From contig JACQXL010000240.1 of NCBI GenBank assembly GCA_016208805.1, positions 1 to 6,675 of the forward strand: a DNA stretch of 6,675 bases. Direction: 5' to 3'. Both the position numbers and the translations under genes were made by a program. Source of the DNA: Planctomycetota bacterium. GTDB taxonomy: Bacteria; Planctomycetota; MHYJ01; JACQXL01. Positions within the stretch are counted from its first letter, which is position 1. The number at the start of each line of letters is the position of its first letter. The notes beneath the pieces are model-generated. The model made no database searches, was not told the DNA's origin, and was given only the letters and a program-made list of their open reading frames with translations. Of this stretch, positions 1 to 5,330 are shown piece after piece.

Positions 1-498
1 CTGTCGTTCAGCGTGCCGACACGCCCACTTTCACCACAGATAAACACAGATGAAATCGGGGACGGACAGGTTACGCCGGCCAAACTATCCTTTGCGCCGG
101 TGAGCAGACCGCTCGTCCCGCCGGCCACTCCGGCTGAGATGGAAGACCGGTTCACGCTCAACAACAACCTGCTCCTGTTTTCCAACCTGAGCAACGTATC
201 CGTCCCTAATACCCTTATAGACTTATCGCCTTATACCCCTATCGGAACCAAGTATGCGATGGTGGTGATGACGCACGCCGGCGCCAGCCCGATTCTCTAC
301 GGCTATAAAGCCCAGTTCTACACCAAGCCGACCGTTGACCCGGCCCCGTTGTATCGCTTAGACACGGCGGCCAAAGACTTCACCAATTATCTGAACGTGC
401 TGATACCGTTAGATGCTAATCGCAAGTTCGTAACATCCGTTTACAGGGACGGGGTTACAACAGCGGCGGAGTTGTACCTGATGGGATATGTTAGATGA
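1..498 (+). CDS. Phage tail-fibre-like protein, C-terminal part (5' end probably outside window)
   Basis: The reading frame is open to the left edge and ends at TGA 496-498. The first usable start is GTG at 13, but no Shine-Dalgarno sequence precedes it and upstream codons stay open, so I treat the gene as 5'-partial. Near the N-terminus the protein reads INTDEIGDGQVTPAKL. This resembles the 'TD-I-DG-VT-AKL' segment common in phage tail fibres and similar appendage proteins. The remaining ~110 residues alternate hydrophobic and polar stretches, rich in Tyr, Thr, Pro and Asn, and end in ELYLMGYVR. That suggests a small beta-sandwich, perhaps a fibre tip. There is no signal peptide or membrane segment in the visible part. 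It is convergent with the dehydrogenase gene. The tail-fibre assignment rests on one motif and overall character; a cell-surface protein is equally possible. Confidence 0.5.
   Translation: MSFSVPTRPLSPQINTDEIGDGQVTPAKLSFAPVSRPLVPPATPAEMEDRFTLNNNLLLFSNLSNVSVPNTLIDLSPYTPIGTKYAMVVMTHAGASPILYGYKAQFYTKPTVDPAPLYRLDTAAKDFTNYLNVLIPLDANRKFVTSVYRDGVTTAAELYLMGYVR
33..54 (+). repeat. CACAGAT repeat, two units, inside the tail-fibre-like frame
   Basis: Two CACAGAT units (35-41 and 45-51) lie 10 bp apart in ACCACAGAT-AAACACAGATGAA. The same unit recurs at 1918, 2738, 4171, 4205, 4352 and 4371 (either strand), otherwise next to gene ends. Here it is in frame with the coding sequence and reads PQINTDE. Confidence 0.6.
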
Positions 499-572
499 GT
501 TATGCGTCTTGGGTCTTGCGTCAAGCGTCTTGGGTTGTGCGTCCCTGACGCAGGACTCATTACGCATGACGC
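495..572. repeat. Intergenic GCGTC-rich direct and inverted repeats between convergent genes
   Basis: The spacer between two convergent genes is almost wholly repeat. A 19-bp unit GCGTCTTGGGTCTTGCGTC (504-522) is repeated at 525-543 with 17/19 identity. The outer arms ATGAGTTATGCGTC (495-508) and GACGCAGGACTCAT (547-560) are inverted copies matching at 12 of 14 positions. Inside is a perfect 6-bp hairpin TGCGTC-CCT-GACGCA (538-552). The left arm overlaps the TGA of the upstream gene. It may act as a bidirectional transcription end, but there is no T-tract on either strand, so it is not a classical intrinsic terminator. Confidence 0.6.
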
Positions 573-575
573 CTC

Positions 576-1889
576 TTACACCCGCTTTATCCGCTCGCGG
601 TGGTTGGTCACGTCCTTGGTCGCATTGCGGCTGTCTATGACCAGTTTGCTGTTGTTGACTATCCACTGGTAGTCATAGTCAGTGTGGTCGGTCGTAATCA
701 GCACCGCATCCTGCTTCCTGAGCAGTTTGTGCGTCAGCCGTTTGGAACTGAACGGCGGCAGGTTATAATGCCGCAGGCGCGGGAATGACCTGACATAAGG
801 GTCGTTATAAAGCACCCTGGCATTCTGTTCCAGCAGGAGTTCAATGACCTTCAGGGCCGGCGATTCCCGCATATCGTCCACGTCTTTCTTATAGGCCACG
901 CCCAGAATCAAGATGTGGGCGTCTTTAATCATCTTGCCCTGCTGGTTGAGTATCTCGGCCGTCTTGTTGACCACATAGTAGGGCATTGAGGTATTAATCT
1001 CGCCGGCCAGTTCTATGAACTTGGTCGGGATGTCATACTGGCGCGCCTTCCAGGACAGGTAGAACGGGTCTATCGGGATGCAATGTCCGCCCAAGCCCGG
1101 GCCGGGATAGAACGGCTGGAACCCGAACGGTTTGGTGGATGCGGCCCGGATGACCTCCCAGACATCAATGCCCATCCGCTCAAAGACCATCTTGAGTTCG
1201 TTGACCATTGCGATATTGACGCAGCGGTAGATATTTTCCAGTAGTTTGGTGGCCTCGGCCACGGCGGCGGATGAGACGGGTATCACTTGCGTAACGACTT
1301 CGCCGTATAGGGTCTGGGCTAATTTACCGCTGACCGGGTCAAGCCCGCCGACCACTTTCGGTATTTTCTCGGTGGAGTATTTGGGGTTGCCCGGGTCTTC
1401 ACGCTCGGGCGAGAATGCCAGGTAGAAGTCCTTGCCGTATTTCAGGCCGCTCTTTTCCAGTATTGGTTTCATCATCTCTTCGGTCGTGCCCGGATAGGTG
1501 GTGCTTTCCAGAATAATCAATTGGCCTTTACGGATATGCTGGCTGATGGTCCGGGCGGTGTTTTCAATATAGGACATATCCGGTTCTTTCATCTTGGTGA
1601 GCGGCGTGGGCACACAGATGATAACCGCATCCATTTTGGCCAGTTGCTTGAAGTCATCGGTTGCCTTGAAGCCGTGTTTGGCGCGCATCTCCTTGATGGT
1701 CTGGGCCGGGATGTGTTTGATATAGGATTTATTATGGTTGAGTTTGGTTATCTTGTCGCGGTCAATGTCAAACCCGGTGACCGGGAAGCCGCGTGACGAG
1801 AACACGCGTGCCAGCGGCAGGCCGACATAGCCCATCCCGATGATGCCCACATTAGCATGGTGCGATTTGATCAGATTCAGCAGTTTCAT
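576..1889 (-). CDS. UDP-N-acetyl-D-hexosamine 6-dehydrogenase (WbpA/WecC-type)
   Basis: An NAD-dependent four-electron dehydrogenase that oxidises the C6 hydroxyl of a UDP-sugar to the uronic acid, supplying precursors for surface polysaccharide in the cytoplasm. Numbering from the upstream ATG (1895), the Rossmann glycines GMGYVG are at 20-25, followed by an acidic NAD-ribose site FDID (42-45). VPTPL is at 95-99, ESTTYPGTT at 130-138, and the catalytic-cysteine motif GPGLGGHCIPIDP at 265-277 (Cys272). The C-terminal nucleotide-binding domain contains GVAYKKDVDDMRESPAL (332-348). The GGHCIPIDPFYL form favours UDP-GlcNAc or UDP-ManNAc dehydrogenases over UDP-glucose dehydrogenase; which sugar is used cannot be told. 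Length (437-439 aa) is normal. I prefer the ATG at 1889: AAGGAG (1899-1904) is 9 nt from it but only 3 nt from the ATG at 1895. It is the last gene of the minus-strand block, 37 nt after the double-receiver gene. No other polysaccharide genes are visible. Confidence 0.93.
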   Translation of the reverse strand: MKLLNLIKSHHANVGIIGMGYVGLPLARVFSSRGFPVTGFDIDRDKITKLNHNKSYIKHIPAQTIKEMRAKHGFKATDDFKQLAKMDAVIICVPTPLTKMKEPDMSYIENTARTISQHIRKGQLIILESTTYPGTTEEMMKPILEKSGLKYGKDFYLAFSPEREDPGNPKYSTEKIPKVVGGLDPVSGKLAQTLYGEVVTQVIPVSSAAVAEATKLLENIYRCVNIAMVNELKMVFERMGIDVWEVIRAASTKPFGFQPFYPGPGLGGHCIPIDPFYLSWKARQYDIPTKFIELAGEINTSMPYYVVNKTAEILNQQGKMIKDAHILILGVAYKKDVDDMRESPALKVIELLLEQNARVLYNDPYVRSFPRLRHYNLPPFSSKRLTHKLLRKQDAVLITTDHTDYDYQWIVNNSKLVIDSRNATKDVTNHRERIKRV

Positions 1890-1898
1890 TTGCATTAT

Positions 1899-1904
1899 CT
1901 CCTT
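1899..1904 (-). promoter_or_regulatory. Ribosome-binding site of the dehydrogenase gene
   Basis: AAGGAG on the minus strand. Its spacing is 9 nt to the ATG at 1889 and 3 nt to the ATG at 1895, which favours the downstream start. Confidence 0.65.
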
Positions 1905-1910
1905 ATAAAT

Positions 1911-1928
1911 CCGTGTAATCTGTGGCTT
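1911..1928 (-). repeat. CACAGAT-type repeat at the receiver-gene stop codon
   Basis: Read on the plus strand, GTGTAATCTGTGGCTT (1913-1928) matches GTGTAATCCGTGGCTT (2762-2777) at 15 of 16 positions. Its last two bases are part of the TAA stop of the double-receiver gene (1927-1929). It fills the space between that stop and the dehydrogenase ribosome-binding site. Confidence 0.65.
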
Positions 1929-2700
1929 ATTCTCCGACCAGTATCTTGGTCAGCACGACCATCTCCAGGTATTCCATATTGAACGGTTTCATTATGTATT
2001 CGTATGCGCCCAGTTTCATCGCCTCCTGGACCACGTCCGCATCATTCACGGATGTAATCATCACCACGCCAATCTTTTTGTCCATACTTCTGATTTTCTT
2101 GAGGGTGACGATGCCGTCCATTCCGGGCATCTTGACATCAAGCAGTATCAGGTCGGGTTTGGTGGTTGCGGTGGATAGTTTCTGGATGGCCTCTTCGCCG
2201 TTAGCAGCGCTGATGACTCCATAGCCGTGCTTGGTCAGGAATGTCTCCAGCATAAACCGGATTTCCGGGTCGTCGTCCGTAACCATAATTGTGCCTTTAA
2301 TGTGTTTGGCCGGCAGTGCGCAGGTGCCTTTGGCCTGGCACCGGTCCAGGTAATACTTGACCGATTTGAGGAATAGTTCCACGCTGACGCCTTTGCGGAT
2401 GATTTCAGACACGCCGAGTTTGGATGCCTGTTTTTCCAGGTCGGCCAGCGGCAGGGAAGTCAGGACTATCACTTCAACTTCACGGTTAATTTCCCTGATA
2501 CGTTTGAGTGTTTCCAGTCCGTTCATTCCCGGCATCATCATATCCAGGACGATTAAATCGGGTTTGTCTTCAGGCAACATTTCCAGCGCCTCTTTGCCGC
2601 CGGGCGCGGTCACCACATCGTAATTATACTTGGTAAAAAGGGTGTAGAGCATATCCCTTATCATTACATCGTCATCAACCACCAGTATTTTCTCTTTCAT
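1927..2700 (-). CDS. Tandem two-receiver (REC-REC) response regulator without output domain
   Basis: 257 aa forming two CheY-like receiver domains joined by a short linker. REC1 (about 1-118) has acidic residues Asp9-Asp11, phospho-acceptor Asp53 in LDMMMPGMNG, Thr81 and Lys103. The residue after Lys103 is Gly rather than the usual Pro. REC2 (about 136-257) has Asp142-144, acceptor Asp188 in LDVKMPGMDG, Thr216 and the standard Lys238-Pro239. All phosphorylation residues are present in both. There is no DNA-binding, GGDEF, phosphatase or other effector domain, and no transmembrane segment. The linker holds two cysteines (Cys121, Cys127). It should act in the cytoplasm through protein-protein contact or as a phosphorelay intermediate. 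No histidine kinase lies nearby, so it is an orphan. The ATG is preceded by AGGAGG at 8 nt. It sits between radA and the dehydrogenase gene; a link to polysaccharide control would be speculation. Confidence 0.92.
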   Translation of the reverse strand: MKEKILVVDDDVMIRDMLYTLFTKYNYDVVTAPGGKEALEMLPEDKPDLIVLDMMMPGMNGLETLKRIREINREVEVIVLTSLPLADLEKQASKLGVSEIIRKGVSVELFLKSVKYYLDRCQAKGTCALPAKHIKGTIMVTDDDPEIRFMLETFLTKHGYGVISAANGEEAIQKLSTATTKPDLILLDVKMPGMDGIVTLKKIRSMDKKIGVVMITSVNDADVVQEAMKLGAYEYIMKPFNMEYLEMVVLTKILVGE

Positions 2701-2708
2701 AATTACGC

Positions 2709-2714
2709 CCTCCT
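2709..2714 (-). promoter_or_regulatory. Ribosome-binding site of the double-receiver gene
   Basis: AGGAGG on the minus strand, 8 nt before the ATG at 2700: the strongest Shine-Dalgarno in the window. It lies just outside the hairpin at 2717-2790. Confidence 0.75.
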
Positions 2715-2716
2715 AC

Positions 2717-2790
2717 CACGAAATCACTAAACCCAGCCACAGATTTCACGCCCGTACGGGTGTGTAATCCGTGGCTTCGTGTTTTCGTGG
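2717..2790. repeat. Long imperfect palindrome filling the radA-receiver junction
   Basis: A hairpin centred at 2755/2756. The core CCCGTACGGG (2751-2760) is perfect. Pairing continues with few mismatches through CACAGAT/ATCCGTG-type arms to about 2735/2776, then after an unpaired stretch an outer arm CCACGAAA (2717-2724) pairs with TTTCGTGG (2783-2790). The outer arm abuts the radA stop codon (2791-2793) on one side and the next gene's ribosome-binding site on the other, so the element fills the spacer almost exactly. In RNA it would be a stable stem between two co-directional genes; there is no T-tract marking it as a terminator. Confidence 0.75.
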
Positions 2791-4155
2791 TTAAAGCATC
2801 ATCTCCACCACGTTCTGCAGTGAGGATGAACTGATAATCGTGATTCCTTCCGGTTTCAGGAGCCGTTTATTATTATCGGCCGGGATGACAATCTTCTTAA
2901 AGCCGAGCCGGGCCGATTCCTGGAGCCGGTTGTTAATGTGGTTGACCGGCCTGATTTCGCCGGACAGACCGATTTCGCCCAGTAATAACGTGCCGTCCTG
3001 GACCGGTTTATTCTTGTAACTGGAAAGAACGGCTATTGCCACGGCTAAATCAGCGGCCGGTTCGTCCACCTTCACGCCGCCGACGGCATTGACGAATACA
3101 TCCTGAGAACCCAGCGGTACGCCCAGGCGGCGTTCCAGCACGGCCAGAATCATCGCCATCCGGTTGAAGTCTATGCCACTGACCCGTCTGGACGGCGTGG
3201 CGTAATACGAGCGCGAGGTGAGCGCCTGGATTTCTATCAAAAGCGGCCGGGTGCCGATAAGGGCCGGGACAATCACCGTGCCGGTGGCCTTACGGTCGGC
3301 CTGGGCGATGAATAGTTCGGACGGGTTGGCGACTTCTTCCAGGCCTTCGTTCTTCATCTCAAAGATGCCGATTTCGTTGGTGGAGCCGAATCGGTTCTTG
3401 ACGGCCCTGAGGATGCGGAATGACTGGAAGCGGTCGCCTTCAAAATAGAGGACCGTGTCCACCATATGCTCCAGCGTGCGCGGCCCGGCCAGTGCGCCTT
3501 CCTTGGTGACATGGCCGATGAGCATTAAAGAGATGCCCTTGCGTTTGCAGAGATAGACCAGCGCCATTGCCGATTCGCGCACCTGGGTGACCGTGCCGGG
3601 CGCGGTCGGGATTTCAGTCCGATAAACCATCTGGATGGAATCTATAATAACAAAGTCAGGTTTATACTCTTCTATATAAGCGGAAATTACTTCAATATTG
3701 GTCTCCGAGGCGATGAGCAGGTTATCGGAATCAATCTGGAGCCGTTCAGCTCGGAGTTTGGACTGGTAAACCGATTCTTCAGCCGAGATATAAAGGACTT
3801 TCAGGTTGGATTGGGTGAGTTTATGGGATATCTGCAGGACGATGGTGGATTTGCCGATGCCCGGGTCGCCGCCGATGAGGATGGTGGAGCCGACGACAAT
3901 CCCGCCGCCCATAATCCTGTCAAATTCCTGGATGCCGGTGACCAGCCGGGCCGTGGTCAGGTTTTTGACCTGGGTGATGGGGATGGGTTTATCGCCGCCC
4001 AGGAACGGTTTGGTCTTCTGTTCCTGCGGTGTGGCAACTTCTTCTACCAGCGTGCCCCATTCGCCGCATTCGGGGCAACGGCCGACCCATCTCGGGCAGG
4101 CCGAGCCGCATTTCTGGCAGACATAGACGGTTTTAGGACGTTTTAATTGTTTCAT
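2791..4155 (-). CDS. radA: DNA repair protein RadA (Sms), ATP-dependent branch-migration factor
   Basis: RadA is a RecA-related ATPase that helps process and extend recombination intermediates. From the ATG at 4155 (454 aa, normal length), a four-cysteine zinc finger is at C13-x2-C16 and C27-x2-C30. Walker A GGDPGIGKST is at 95-104. The Walker B-like strand VIIDSIQ (169-175) and IPTAPGTVTQVRES follow. The RadA signature KNRFG (253-257) comes next, then a Lon-protease-like C-terminal domain from about 290, including VNAVGGVKVDEPAADLA. I chose 4155 over the GTG at 4173 because AGGAA (4161-4165) is 5 nt upstream, the family normally begins just before the zinc finger, and the longer frame's extra residues read through repeat DNA. 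It lies about 200 bp downstream of rsmE on the same strand and ends against the palindrome at 2717-2790. Confidence is very high. Confidence 0.97.
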   Translation of the reverse strand: MKQLKRPKTVYVCQKCGSACPRWVGRCPECGEWGTLVEEVATPQEQKTKPFLGGDKPIPITQVKNLTTARLVTGIQEFDRIMGGGIVVGSTILIGGDPGIGKSTIVLQISHKLTQSNLKVLYISAEESVYQSKLRAERLQIDSDNLLIASETNIEVISAYIEEYKPDFVIIDSIQMVYRTEIPTAPGTVTQVRESAMALVYLCKRKGISLMLIGHVTKEGALAGPRTLEHMVDTVLYFEGDRFQSFRILRAVKNRFGSTNEIGIFEMKNEGLEEVANPSELFIAQADRKATGTVIVPALIGTRPLLIEIQALTSRSYYATPSRRVSGIDFNRMAMILAVLERRLGVPLGSQDVFVNAVGGVKVDEPAADLAVAIAVLSSYKNKPVQDGTLLLGEIGLSGEIRPVNHINNRLQESARLGFKKIVIPADNNKRLLKPEGITIISSSSLQNVVEMML

Positions 4156-4160
4156 AATCG

Positions 4161-4165
4161 TTCCT
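4161..4165 (-). promoter_or_regulatory. Ribosome-binding site of radA
   Basis: AGGAA on the minus strand, 5 nt before the ATG at 4155. It decides the start against the upstream in-frame GTG (4173). Confidence 0.6.
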
Positions 4166-4168
4166 GAA

Positions 4169-4380
4169 ACCACAGATACATCACACCATGTCGGTATGAC
4201 GTGGCACAGATAAACACTGATTGTTCCCCCTCCTTTGCCCTAAAGGTGGTACAGCCTATCTCCTTTAGGATGGACCATAAGGAGGGGCTAGGGGAGGTAG
4301 AAAGCACTAATCTACCCCTCCTATCCTCCCCTTACAAAGGGGAGGTAAACTATCTGTGTCATCGGTGTTCATCTGTGTTT
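4169..4380. repeat. Composite nested inverted-repeat block between rsmE and radA
   Basis: About 200 bp with no credible gene, built of nested inverted repeats. CACAGATAAACACTGA (4205-4220) is inverted at 4362-4377 with 14 of 16 matches. Further CACAGAT copies lie at 4171-4177 and 4352-4358. Inside, CCTAAAGG (4239-4246) pairs perfectly with CCTTTAGG (4262-4269), and a purine-rich arm (4279-4301) pairs with a pyrimidine-rich arm (4311-4333) at 18 of 23 positions. The right edge runs into the 3' end of rsmE. The layout suggests a G-rich hairpin inserted into, or captured by, an older CACAGAT repeat pair. I see no clear radA promoter in it. Confidence 0.65.
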
Positions 4381-5105
4381 CCATAATGATACCACAACAT
4401 CGCCAGCATCGCCAGCGCGGCGGTTTCTACTCTTAATATTGCTTTGACCGGCAGGCGCACCGGTTTCAGGCCGGCCTGGGCCGCCTGTTTTATCTCATCC
4501 GCGGTGAAATCGCCTTCAGGACCTATCAGGTATAGTATCCGATTGGCAGTCTTGGCCTTTTCTATTGCGTCATTAAGTTCTTGTTTGGCAGTCGGAACGG
4601 CAATCAAACTCAGGTCATAATCCTTGATAGTTCTGGCTAATTGGTCCAATGTCTGGGGCGGCATAATCCGAAGCACCTCAGATTGGCCGGTCTGCTTGGC
4701 CGCGGCCACGGCCAGTTTAGACCAACGAGATAATTTAGGCGAAGAGTTGTCAATTACCACAACACTTCGTTTAGTAATCAGGGGGATGAGCCGTTTTAGC
4801 CCTAATTCGGCCGCCTTTTCCACCAGCCAGTCCATCCGGCTGCCTTTGGGAATGGCCGTGGCCAGGGTTATTTCCAATTGGGATTTATCCGGCATATTCG
4901 GGCGGACTATCATTAATTCGGCCCGGTCTTTATCCAGTGTTATCACTTCACTCAAGAATGAGTTGCCGCTGCCGTTAAAAACCTCTATCTGCGAGCCCGG
5001 TTTTAACCGTAATACATTTATTAGATGATGCGACTCCGGTTTACCGAGCGTAAGTCTATTATCCAACGGCTGTTGTGAGCAGAAGAACCGCCTTAATCCG
5101 GACAT
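4359..5105 (-). CDS. rsmE: 16S rRNA (uracil-1498-N3)-methyltransferase RsmE
   Basis: RsmE is a SPOUT-class, SAM-dependent enzyme that methylates N3 of U1498 in 16S rRNA near the decoding centre. The 248-aa protein has the N-terminal PUA-like domain (RRFF at 5-8, HHLINVLRLKPG at 26-37, VFNGSG), then the linker motif KGSRMDWLVEKAAELGLKRL (87-106) with ITKRSVV. The C-terminal knot has LIGPEG (193-198) and ILRVETAAL (223-231). The usual GPEGGF reads GPEGDF here (Asp199), a conservative oddity. The last six residues, NTDEHR, and the TGA are encoded by a CACAGAT-type repeat. No Shine-Dalgarno precedes the ATG. It starts 9 bp from the MITE-like element at 5115-5260, is divergent from accA and first in the minus-strand block. 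Assignment is secure; the true C-terminus before repeat invasion is unknown. Confidence 0.95.
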   Translation of the reverse strand: MSGLRRFFCSQQPLDNRLTLGKPESHHLINVLRLKPGSQIEVFNGSGNSFLSEVITLDKDRAELMIVRPNMPDKSQLEITLATAIPKGSRMDWLVEKAAELGLKRLIPLITKRSVVVIDNSSPKLSRWSKLAVAAAKQTGQSEVLRIMPPQTLDQLARTIKDYDLSLIAVPTAKQELNDAIEKAKTANRILYLIGPEGDFTADEIKQAAQAGLKPVRLPVKAILRVETAALAMLAMLWYHYGNTDEHR

Positions 5106-5114
5106 AACGTATTA

Positions 5115-5260
5115 CTGAACTCTTGCGAAACGCACCCTCTGTCATTGCGAGCGACCGAAGGGAGCGAAGCAATCCCATAAATTTGAGATTGCTTCGGTCG
5201 TTTCACTCCCTCGCAATGACACCTTTTGGGTGGTCTTTTCCCCGTTTCGCAAGAGTTCAG
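5115..5260. mobile_element. MITE-like element, 18-bp terminal inverted repeats, 6-bp target duplication
   Basis: CTGAACTCTTGCGAAACG (5115-5132) is matched by its perfect reverse complement at 5243-5260. Directly outside, GTATTA occurs at 5109-5114 and again at 5261-5266, as expected for a target-site duplication. The interior has no plausible gene and is itself palindromic: CACCC (5133-5137)/GGGTG (5228-5232), TGTCATTGCGAG (5140-5151)/CTCGCAATGACA (5210-5221), CGAAGCAATC (5165-5174)/GATTGCTTCG (5187-5196). The whole element could fold into one long hairpin. Its termini do not resemble the IS end at 6541, so that IS is unlikely to mobilise it. Confidence 0.8.
5140..5221. repeat. Inner palindromic repeat of the TCATTGCGAG...GAAGCAATC type
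   Basis: Perfect 12-bp arms (5140-5151 and 5210-5221) and perfect 10-bp inner arms (5165-5174 and 5187-5196) surround a 12-nt loop. From memory, sequences of the form GTCATTGCGAGCG...GAAGCAATC are dispersed palindromes in many unrelated bacterial genomes. Here it lies wholly inside the outer terminal repeats, giving a nested structure. Confidence 0.7.
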
Positions 5261-5262
5261 GT

Positions 5263-5293
5263 ATTACATATCAATTATCACCGAGGGGGTCAA
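5263..5293 (-). promoter_or_regulatory. Candidate ancestral rsmE promoter, displaced by the MITE-like element
   Basis: On the minus strand, TTGACC (5293-5288) could be a -35 box. Candidate -10 boxes are TATGTA (5270-5265, 17-nt spacer, 3/6 consensus matches) or TGTAAT (5268-5263, 19-nt spacer, 5/6). Either would sit just upstream of the rsmE ATG if the 146-bp element and one GTATTA copy were removed. Now they are about 160 bp away. The call is weak and rests on consensus similarity. Confidence 0.3.
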
Positions 5294-5330
5294 CGATTTA
5301 ATAATTATTTTTAGCCATAGTCTCAGATTA

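Noticed and set aside
33..54. CACAGAT copies as CRISPR repeats
   Set aside because: Copies are 7-16 bp, in both orientations, scattered over kilobases, with no regular spacers and no cas genes.
1613..1619. CACAGAT inside the dehydrogenase gene
   Set aside because: It encodes the conserved ICVPTPL segment and has no second unit or palindrome nearby, so it is a chance match.
3806..4146. Overlapping plus-strand frames of 106-111 residues opposite radA
   Set aside because: They are antisense shadows of a highly conserved gene, with no RBS and no recognisable motifs.
4156..4173. Longer radA starting at GTG 4173
   Set aside because: The extra residues come from the repeat flank and the RBS sequence itself. 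A proper RBS precedes the ATG at 4155, and family members begin close to the zinc finger.
4201..4386. 61-residue plus-strand frame in the rsmE-radA spacer
   Set aside because: It lies within the composite repeat block and antisense to the rsmE end. There is no RBS and the composition follows the repeats.
576..5105. The minus-strand block as a new defence or signalling system
   Set aside because: RsmE, RadA and the UDP-sugar dehydrogenase are common housekeeping or surface-biosynthesis proteins, and no effector, nuclease or sensor is present. Nothing supports a joint new function.
5140..5221. Hairpin in the rsmE-accA spacer as a riboswitch or structured ncRNA
   Set aside because: Target duplication and perfect inverted ends explain it as a mobile element. 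No riboswitch consensus is recognisable.
5123..5314. 63-residue plus-strand frame across the MITE-like element
   Set aside because: It is a translation of the inverted-repeat element with no RBS and no recognisable protein features.
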